From Bacteroidales bacterium (GTDB taxonomy: Bacteria > Bacteroidota > Bacteroidia > Bacteroidales > ML635J-15): a stretch of 20,764 nt of DNA. Positions 15,294-20,764 of the stretch are shown here, in pieces. A model generated the notes under the pieces. That model saw only the letters and a program-made list of their open reading frames with translations. It searched no databases and was not told the origin of the DNA. Position numbers and translations under genes: made by a program. The stretch lies in NCBI GenBank assembly GCA_028701945.1, contig JAQVPT010000022.1:1-20764 (forward strand). The letters run 5' to 3'. Positions within the stretch are counted from its first letter, which is position 1. Each line of letters begins with the position of its first letter.

Positions 15294-16814
15294 TTAAAAA
15301 TCGTAATAATTACTTCGTATTGCAGTACGAACGCCAAATTGATAAAACATTAAAGTCTTGTTAGCATTAAATTGATAAATAACATCCATTGAACAAAAAG
15401 CTTGTAGCCTATTTGCACGGTTGACATTATAAATTAATTGTGCCTCAGCTTTTAAAAAATCTCCTGACAAATATTCTCTAACAGAAATAAATGGTCCATT
15501 AATATTCTGATTACTACTTATATAAGAATCGGTACATTCAAAATAATAATTCATTTTTGCAACAAGCTCAAACTTTTTTATGGAGTACGCAGAAAGAAGA
15601 ACGAACTCAGTAATATGTGCTCCTGCTGGATGTGCCAGTGCTTGATTATAATGTCCATAATACAATTCATTATTTGCATGAGTATAAGCTCTATGTGAAG
15701 CGTAATTAATTTCCAACTGGAAATATAAGTTTTCGAGATTTAAAAAATCAAAATCCTTATAACCTAACTGAAACGCAAGCCTGGGAGACCAATCCTTATA
15801 CCACGAATCAAGAATAAATTGCGAATAAAATATCCCCTTTTTTGGATTATGCCATGTAATATTAGCACCTACAAGATTATTAGTCAATTGCTTTTTATAA
15901 TCAATATATGCTGTTCTAAAGAATGGCGAAAAAGTATAAAGCGGCACTTTCCAATTTGGTAAATCATCTGACATAACAAGTGCTTCAATCAAAGAAAACT
16001 GCCAATCATTTAGTTTATATGTCAATGTATTGTATGAAATATATTTTAATGGATAACGACTATTCTCGCTTGTTGGCACAGCAAAACCCATTACATTATT
16101 AAAGTTCGGATTAAGAGCTTTTGTAAAGATATTATTGTACTCAAACTTACCAAATTTAACAGAAGTTTTAAAATACATCATCGGTGCAGCATGATCTGAT
16201 AAAATCATTGAGCGATATCCGTCACCAATAAAAAGTCTGTCATATCCTAATGAGAAGTTTAGATTTTCAGTTGCTCTAAAAGAAACATTACCATAAGCGG
16301 TTGCAAAATCATATTCGTTAATTCTACTTAAAGGTTTTATTCTCCCGTAACCGGGGATAACGCCATAAAAATCATAAAAATCATAAATTTGCATTGGGAA
16401 AACTCCCTGATTTTCGTAGAATGACGTATTAAAATATATTTTTGAATCCAGATTACCACTCAAAAGAATTCCGCGTGTGTTCAAATATCCAGTTTCCGCA
16501 AGATCGTTGCTATTCAGTCTAAAATCTATAATTGGGTCAAGCAATAACTTAAACCGTTCGTCCTCCAACACGACAAGATGCTCATGAAATAACTTTCTAT
16601 TTAGCCATGATTTATCTGATTTTTTCTCGGTTGTAAAAATCAAACTATCATAAATCTCATTTTCAACTCCAGTAGCCGGACGAACAAGCGTTGAGATATC
16701 ATTGTAATAAATACTCTTTTCGTTAAGATTTTGAAAATGACCAGTAAGCGGATAGTCCTGCGCAAAGATAATACTTGGGCATAACAAAAATAATATCGGA
16801 AGAAAATGCTTCAT
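15294..16814 (-). CDS. RemB/Wzi-like outer-membrane protein, paralog 2
   Basis: A 506-residue exported protein with a signal peptide at about 1-19 (MKHFLPILFLLCPSIIFAQ) and a beta-barrel-like remainder. The motif LFIGDGYRSMILSDHAAPMMYFK (194-216) and the block QALAHPAGAHITEF are shared with the downstream paralog. The pair arose by tandem duplication and has diverged widely elsewhere. It abuts the next gene with no spacer (TAA directly followed by ATG). Its start lies 17 nt from the end of a 262-bp palindromic element, so its promoter must lie within or beyond that element. I saw no convincing TAnnTTTG box. Function is probably at the cell surface (motility adhesin or polysaccharide handling), inferred from family resemblance only. 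Confidence 0.6.
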   Translation of the reverse strand: MKHFLPILFLLCPSIIFAQDYPLTGHFQNLNEKSIYYNDISTLVRPATGVENEIYDSLIFTTEKKSDKSWLNRKLFHEHLVVLEDERFKLLLDPIIDFRLNSNDLAETGYLNTRGILLSGNLDSKIYFNTSFYENQGVFPMQIYDFYDFYGVIPGYGRIKPLSRINEYDFATAYGNVSFRATENLNFSLGYDRLFIGDGYRSMILSDHAAPMMYFKTSVKFGKFEYNNIFTKALNPNFNNVMGFAVPTSENSRYPLKYISYNTLTYKLNDWQFSLIEALVMSDDLPNWKVPLYTFSPFFRTAYIDYKKQLTNNLVGANITWHNPKKGIFYSQFILDSWYKDWSPRLAFQLGYKDFDFLNLENLYFQLEINYASHRAYTHANNELYYGHYNQALAHPAGAHITEFVLLSAYSIKKFELVAKMNYYFECTDSYISSNQNINGPFISVREYLSGDFLKAEAQLIYNVNRANRLQAFCSMDVIYQFNANKTLMFYQFGVRTAIRSNYYDF

Positions 16815-16831
16815 AAAGAGTTTTTAACCAA

Positions 16832-17093
16832 TGCAAATCATTGATGTCCGGTTAAAATATTTTTAAAATTATGTAAGGCTTGAAATATGTCGTCCCTAAA
16901 GGGACTTTTAAACTATTGGCCTAGTTTTACTTTACCGATATTTGACTCTTAACGGAGTTTGTCCCTTTAGGGACATTATTTCGGTCAAAACTAAGCAATC
17001 AAGTCTTTAGAAGTCCCGTCAGGGACGACATATTCTTTTTTATCCAACCCAAATATATCTTTTTTAATTTTTATCGGACATCAATGATTTGCA
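16832..17093. mobile_element. 262-bp palindromic, MITE-like element
   Basis: The ends are a perfect 19-bp inverted repeat: TGCAAATCATTGATGTCCG at 16832-16850 and its complement at 17075-17093. Inside is a second inverted pair of about 23 bp (16885-16907 and 17011-17033), both reading ATATGTCGTCCCT...GGGACTT on opposite strands. A third, weaker pair (about TAGTTTT..ACCGA near 16921-16938 and TCGGTCAAAACTA at 16981-16993) encloses a central hairpin GTCCCTTTAGGGAC (16961-16974). There is no reading frame of note. No clear target-site duplication flanks it. It occupies most of the 355-bp gap between the DUF4476 gene and the RemB-like genes; the rest is AT-rich and featureless. Confidence 0.75.
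16892..17026. repeat. Three GTCCC-N4-GGGAC hairpins (REP-like)
   Basis: GTCCCTAAAGGGAC (16892-16905), GTCCCTTTAGGGAC (16961-16974) and GTCCCGTCAGGGAC (17013-17026) each form a short hairpin with a 5-6 bp stem. They are placed symmetrically in the larger palindrome. They resemble REP sequences mobilised by IS200-like (RAYT) transposases; no such transposase gene is in the window. Confidence 0.75.
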
Positions 17094-17169
17094 AATATAT
17101 AAAAATTATTAGAAAACGTTATTTTATAATCTGCCTCACATTTAGGACATTGAAAACAAGTTTTACAAC

Positions 17170-18471
17170 CTATTCATTCATAATCGTATTAATTGCATTT
17201 TTGCCAGATTGTGAGGTAAAATAATCTCTTACTAAATTGTAATTTTTGGGATCGATTGTATATGGATAAGCAAATTTTGCAAAGTCTATCTTATCTGTTT
17301 CGAGTGAGAATAAAGGTAACAGCTCTTTAACCTGTGCTGATCCTATACATTCATATTGTTTCACCAATCTTTTTGCTACCTCAAGTTTAGTTGTCGAAAA
17401 CGACTCTTTACGAATTTCAGATTTGATTTTTTCAAAATCCTGATTGTTCAAAATGCACTTTTCAACAACACTTTCTAATGGCACTCCATAAGGTTTTGGC
17501 GAACTGGGAACTTCATAAATTTCATTTATCCCATTTATAAACTTATCGTTTGATAAGACTTGTTTGACATGCAAAAAGTTATCCTTATCAAACACTTTTG
17601 GATAAGCAGTTTTAAAGAAAATGTAGCGATGTGGCTCTGACTTTATGATAACACCAAGTTTCATCACCTGCTCGGTTGTAAAACAATAAGTATAGACATA
17701 TTCCATACATATTTTTGCTTTTTCTTCATCATCTTCAAATTGAGCTACGGTATTTGCAAAAGCAGCAAATTGTTTGTCGTTAAGATAGTCGTTACAGCCT
17801 TTATTCGTTCCTGAATATATTGCAGCATTAGGGAAAATAATCTTTGCAACAGAAGGCTCCTCGTTTTCAGTTTTAATTATCTCTTTCTCAACTTCAGGCT
17901 GATTAGTAGTATTTTCTGGCTTATCAACGACCTCGGTTTTAGATTCTGGCTCTTCGACTTTAGTGTCTTTTTCGGTATCAGCATCTTTATCATTTGCACC
18001 AACATCTTTATTTTTATCTTTATCGTATTGACGGTCTTTTTTTCTGTCTCTCATTGTAAGATAATCTTGAAAGGAATTTATGTCGGTAGGATCAATCCCA
18101 TAACGTGGATTTTGCTGTTTAATGTATTCCCACATAATTGTTTGGTGTGAAAATTTCTCAAAAGCATCGCAAATAATTATTGCATTCGATTTATCGGTAA
18201 TGCTCGGATACGCACCTTTTACAAACCCGAGACGATATTCATCTTGTTGAAAAATAAGCGAAAGTTTATAAAGTTGATTTGATGAGACATCTTTTCGTTT
18301 AATGATTCGCACACCTTTTTTCATTCTACGTTCATCACGTTTTGGACTTTCAACACGTTTAGTTAAACAGTTATACCAAAAACGTCCCATAGGTTTTTTT
18401 ACCGCAACAGATTGTGGGTAAGCGGCTGTAGCAATAAAAACAACTGATAATAATATTATAAGTTTTTTCAT
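17170..18471 (-). CDS. Secreted protein with three DUF4476-like units
   Basis: A 433-residue protein with a signal peptide at about 1-20 (MKKLIILLSVVFIATAAYPQ). Three units share the plan of Bacteroidota DUF4476 domains: short helices, then a 'T..Q..KL...' segment, then 'F.K.AYP...D..N'. Unit A at about 62-105 contains LYKLSLIFQQDEYRLGFVKGAYPSITDKSN and may be partial. Unit B at about 225-318 contains FTTEQVMKLGVIIKSEPHRYIFFKTAYPKVFDKDNF. Unit C at about 338-432 contains SAQVKELLPLFSLETDKIDFAKFAYPYTIDPKNYN. Units A and B are joined by a highly charged K/D/E linker (about 141-208) that is probably disordered. Function is unknown. It is monocistronic, and divergent from the methyltransferase gene across 238 nt. 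Confidence 0.75.
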   Translation of the reverse strand: MKKLIILLSVVFIATAAYPQSVAVKKPMGRFWYNCLTKRVESPKRDERRMKKGVRIIKRKDVSSNQLYKLSLIFQQDEYRLGFVKGAYPSITDKSNAIIICDAFEKFSHQTIMWEYIKQQNPRYGIDPTDINSFQDYLTMRDRKKDRQYDKDKNKDVGANDKDADTEKDTKVEEPESKTEVVDKPENTTNQPEVEKEIIKTENEEPSVAKIIFPNAAIYSGTNKGCNDYLNDKQFAAFANTVAQFEDDEEKAKICMEYVYTYCFTTEQVMKLGVIIKSEPHRYIFFKTAYPKVFDKDNFLHVKQVLSNDKFINGINEIYEVPSSPKPYGVPLESVVEKCILNNQDFEKIKSEIRKESFSTTKLEVAKRLVKQYECIGSAQVKELLPLFSLETDKIDFAKFAYPYTIDPKNYNLVRDYFTSQSGKNAINTIMNE

Positions 18472-18697
18472 GTTTTATTTTTTTACGAAGATAAAACTTT
18501 TTATTCAAAAAGAGTGCCATAAGGATATTACTAAATAAATTTTATGTAAGTTTACAAAAGAATAAACAATCTGACACAACAAAAATGGTGTTATATGATT
18601 GATTTTTATGGATTATCATAGATTAGTTAGCGGCAATACTATAAAACTGCTATTAGCATAAGATTAAAATGTATTATTAAAATTGAAATGAAATTAG

Positions 18698-18705
18698 TAT
18701 CTTTG
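18698..18705 (+). promoter_or_regulatory. -7 box TATCTTTG, predicted leaderless start of methyltransferase
   Basis: An exact match to the Bacteroidota -7 box (TAnnTTTG), ending 4 nt before the methyltransferase ATG. The transcript would begin at or next to the start codon. No good -33 TTTG is visible at the expected distance. The rest of the 238-nt divergent gap (18472-18697) is AT-rich; a weaker TATCTTCG on the minus strand, about 15 nt upstream of the DUF4476 ATG, may be that gene's -7 box. Confidence 0.55.
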
Positions 18706-18709
18706 TAAT

Positions 18710-19855
18710 ATGAAAGGTAAGTACAAAATAGCAAGTTTGTTTTCTGGTTGCGGTGGACTTGATTTAGGCTTTATTCAGGCTGGGTTTGAAGTAGTTTGGG
18801 CAAATGATTTCTTCAAAGAAGCTGTTGAAACATATAGGAAAAACATAGGAAACCATATTGTTTATGGGGATATTACAAAAATACCAAGTCGTGAAGTGCC
18901 TGATAAATTTGACATTTTATTAGGTGGATTTCCTTGTCAAGGATTTTCTGTTGCTAATACAAAAAGAAGCATGGATGACGAAAGAAACTTCCTGTATAAA
19001 GAACTTTTAAGATTAATAAGAGATAAACAACCTAAATTCTTTGTTGGAGAGAATGTAAAAGGCCTTTTATCAATGCAAAAAGGAAAGGTCATCCAAATGA
19101 TAGTAGAAGACTTTAAATCCTTAGGATATAATGTTGAATATCGTTTATTAAAAGCCTCTAATTATGGTGTGCCACAGCATAGAGAAAGAGTCGTTATCAT
19201 TGGAAATAGGTTGGGCTTAAAAAATCCTTTTCCACAGATTTCTCACGGTCTTGGAAATGATCTGTTTAATGACTCTATAAAACCATACGTTGCCGTAAAA
19301 GATGTTATTAGCCATTTAGCAAAAGTTCGCACAAGAGATAAAGAGTTTAAGTTAAATGGCCAAATCATATATAATCACGTTGCAAGAACTAACGTAGCAG
19401 ATACTTTTTGGGGTCGAAAACATTCTGTAAATCAACATGACATCTGTGATTATTTAAAATATTGGAGAGAAAAAAGTGGTTGGTCAACAAAAAAAGTTGA
19501 TGAGCATTTTGGCTATGCACACACCGCAGGTCATTGGTTTAGAAAAGATAACAATTCAGGCAGTATTCCAAATCCAAGCGACTGGTGGGAATTAAAAAAC
19601 ATTTTAGGTTTTGATGACAAATATGACAAAGCTGTAACAGAGTTGGAGTTGAAAGAGATAAAATTTGAACAATCTTTAAGAATCAATAACTGGGAGACTC
19701 CCAGTGATACAATAACAGCTACTGGGCCTGAAATACATCCAAATAGAGAAAGGCGCATGTCTGTTCGTGAATGTGCAATTATTCAAACATTTCCAGATGA
19801 TTTTATTTTTTATGGTAGTTTAAATAATGTGTATAAACAAAATAATGTAGCATAA
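18710..19855 (+). CDS. DNA (cytosine-5-)-methyltransferase with inserted domain and short motif X
   Basis: A 381-residue C5-cytosine methyltransferase that transfers a methyl group from S-adenosylmethionine. Motifs are in the standard order: I, ASLFSGCGGLDLGF (8-21); IV, GGFPCQGFSVAN (72-83) with catalytic C76; VI, ENVKG (114-118); VIII, QHRERVVIIG (156-165); IX, RERRMSVRECAIIQTFPDDF (346-365). The target-recognition region carries an extra segment at about 240-312 with HDICDYLKYWREKSGWSTKKVDEHFGYAHTAGHWFR and DWWELKNILGFDDKYDKAV, resembling a helix-turn-helix-like insert. The protein ends in YKQNNVA, whereas the family normally has YKQIGN-V followed by a helix of about 20 residues, so motif X lacks two residues and is cut off. 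The next gene starts 2 nt later. A restriction-modification role is likely. Activity is less certain because of the C-terminus. Confidence 0.9.
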   Translation: MKGKYKIASLFSGCGGLDLGFIQAGFEVVWANDFFKEAVETYRKNIGNHIVYGDITKIPSREVPDKFDILLGGFPCQGFSVANTKRSMDDERNFLYKELLRLIRDKQPKFFVGENVKGLLSMQKGKVIQMIVEDFKSLGYNVEYRLLKASNYGVPQHRERVVIIGNRLGLKNPFPQISHGLGNDLFNDSIKPYVAVKDVISHLAKVRTRDKEFKLNGQIIYNHVARTNVADTFWGRKHSVNQHDICDYLKYWREKSGWSTKKVDEHFGYAHTAGHWFRKDNNSGSIPNPSDWWELKNILGFDDKYDKAVTELELKEIKFEQSLRINNWETPSDTITATGPEIHPNRERRMSVRECAIIQTFPDDFIFYGSLNNVYKQNNVA

Positions 19856-19857
19856 TT

Positions 19858-20712
19858 ATGAATTATTTTAAATTAAAATATAAAGACCTATTAAATCCAA
19901 CTTTACAAGCTTTAAGAGAATTAGGAGGGTCAGCAAATTCAAATGAAATTGAAGAAAAAATTATTGATATATTAAATCTAACAGAAAATCAAATTAATGA
20001 AATACATAAAGGTTCAAGGACAAAATTAAATTATCAACTTGCTTGGGCTAAAAATAATTTAAAAAATGCTGAATTAATAGAAAATTCTCAAAGAGGTATT
20101 TGGTCTTTAACAGAAAAGGGTAAGGGTATTCAAAATATTGATGAAAGTGAATTATTGAAATCTGTTTATGAAAAAAATATTCGTAAAAAATATAATATTT
20201 CATCTGTTTCTGAAAATGAAGATATACAATCATACTTTGAGAATTCTGAAATTAAATGGGAAGATGAATTATTAGAAATAATTAAAAATATTTCGCCAAA
20301 TGCTTTTGAAAGATTATGCCAAAGATTGTTAAGAGAATTAGGGTTTGTTGATGTAAAAGTTACAGGAAAAGTTGGTGATGGTGGTATTGATGGAAGTGGT
20401 ATTATTAAAATTAATGGCACTTTATCTTTTCATGTTGTTTTTCAAGCAAAAAGATTTGCAAAAAGTGTTTCGTCATCTGTTATTAGAGATTTCAGAGGAG
20501 CAATGGTTGGAAGAGCAGATAAAGGATTAGTTTTGACAACTGGCACTTTTACTAGAGATGCTATTTTAGAAGCGAGAAGAGACGGTGCTCCAAATATTGA
20601 TTTAGTTGACGGTGTGGATTTTGTTCAAAAATTAAAACATTTAAATTTAGGTGTAGAAGTCGAACAAATAGAAAATGTTAAAATAAAAAAACAATGGTTT
20701 GAAAATTTATAA
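19858..20712 (+). CDS. Mrr-fold restriction endonuclease
   Basis: A 284-residue protein with an N-terminal Mrr-type winged-helix domain (about 10-92, from LLNPTLQALRELGGSANSNEI to RGIWSLTEKGKGI) for DNA recognition. A linker leads to a C-terminal Mrr catalytic domain (about 146-260). The catalytic domain shows FERLCQRLLRELGFVDV (150-166), GDGGIDG (173-179) with D178 as the probable catalytic aspartate, and VFQAKRF (194-200) with the Q-x-K pair. Length is normal for the Mrr family. It starts 2 nt after the methyltransferase stop and is thus in the same operon. This favours a type II restriction partner over a stand-alone type IV enzyme that cuts methylated DNA, but the sequence cannot decide. 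Codon use is more AT-rich than in the methyltransferase. It ends 4 nt before another start. Confidence 0.88.
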   Translation: MNYFKLKYKDLLNPTLQALRELGGSANSNEIEEKIIDILNLTENQINEIHKGSRTKLNYQLAWAKNNLKNAELIENSQRGIWSLTEKGKGIQNIDESELLKSVYEKNIRKKYNISSVSENEDIQSYFENSEIKWEDELLEIIKNISPNAFERLCQRLLRELGFVDVKVTGKVGDGGIDGSGIIKINGTLSFHVVFQAKRFAKSVSSSVIRDFRGAMVGRADKGLVLTTGTFTRDAILEARRDGAPNIDLVDGVDFVQKLKHLNLGVEVEQIENVKIKKQWFENL

Positions 20713-20716
20713 ATAT

Positions 20717-20764
20717 ATGTCAGTAATTATACCCCTTAAAGAAATTGAAGTAGATAATTTTAAA
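20717..20764 (+). CDS. Start of a third gene in the restriction-modification operon (truncated by window end)
   Basis: An ATG 4 nt after the endonuclease stop opens a frame that runs to the last base: 16 codons, MSVIIPLKEIEVDNFK. This is too short to identify. The tight spacing suggests it belongs to the same transcript and could be a further component of the system. Confidence 0.5.
   Translation, partial: MSVIIPLKEIEVDNFK

Noticed and set aside
16826..17100. Target-site duplication flanking the 262-bp palindrome
   Set aside because: Bases outside the 19-bp ends do not form a convincing direct repeat; only AT-rich similarity is seen.
18540..18697. Possible controller-protein box upstream of the methyltransferase
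   Set aside because: I found no clear symmetric pair of operator half-sites, and no controller gene is visible in the window.
19531..19758. 75-residue minus-strand frame inside the methyltransferase
   Set aside because: It is antisense to the inserted domain and motif IX; no supporting signal.

Overview
The window is AT-rich DNA from a member of the Bacteroidota, probably a Bacteroidales or Marinilabiliales-type bacterium. This rests on a C10 peptidase with a type IX secretion C-terminal domain, outer-membrane proteins whose only likely relatives are RemB/Wzi-like barrels, DUF2582 and DUF4476 proteins, A-rich translation starts with little Shine-Dalgarno sequence, and promoter boxes of the TAnnTTTG type. 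No rRNA, tRNA or CRISPR was seen.

Layout. (1) 1-1559, + strand: the 3' end of a YfhO-like membrane protein, then ispE of the MEP isoprenoid pathway. (2) 1845-9881, - strand, read from right to left: a TetR repressor, a small unknown protein, a TolC-like outer-membrane factor, a membrane-fusion protein, an RND pump and a small winged-helix protein. Internal gaps are 1-12 nt from the small protein onward. A stem-loop follows, then an OMPLA-like outer-membrane protein and an unusually short TetR protein. Three copies of GTTAGTGA-N3-TTCAC lie at the tetR promoter, in front of the small gene and inside the 5' end of the tolC gene. They look like the operator of the pump's own repressor. (3) 10191-13124, - strand: a secreted multidomain C10 cysteine peptidase. 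(4) 13680-16814, - strand: two abutting paralogous RemB/Wzi-like outer-membrane proteins. (5) 17170-18471, - strand: a secreted protein with three DUF4476-like units. (6) 18710-end, + strand: a C5-cytosine DNA methyltransferase, an Mrr-fold endonuclease and the first codons of a third gene, spaced 2 and 4 nt apart. This is a likely restriction-modification operon.

The longer intergenic gaps carry two kinds of non-coding repeat. Three (1575-1788, 10047-10150, 13262-13676) are large nested inverted repeats built from CGCAAAG/CCGCAAGG/CACAGAG units, each just 3' of a minus-strand gene. One of them also contains a 73-bp direct duplication. The fourth (16832-17093) is a 262-bp palindromic, MITE-like element with perfect 19-bp ends and three GTCCC/GGGAC hairpins.

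Most useful leads: the three-site operator set, with one site inside the tolC ORF; the leaderless methyltransferase that stops inside motif X and carries an inserted domain; the OMPLA-like/short TetR gene pair; and the two repeat families. All functional calls come from reading motifs by eye. No database search was possible.
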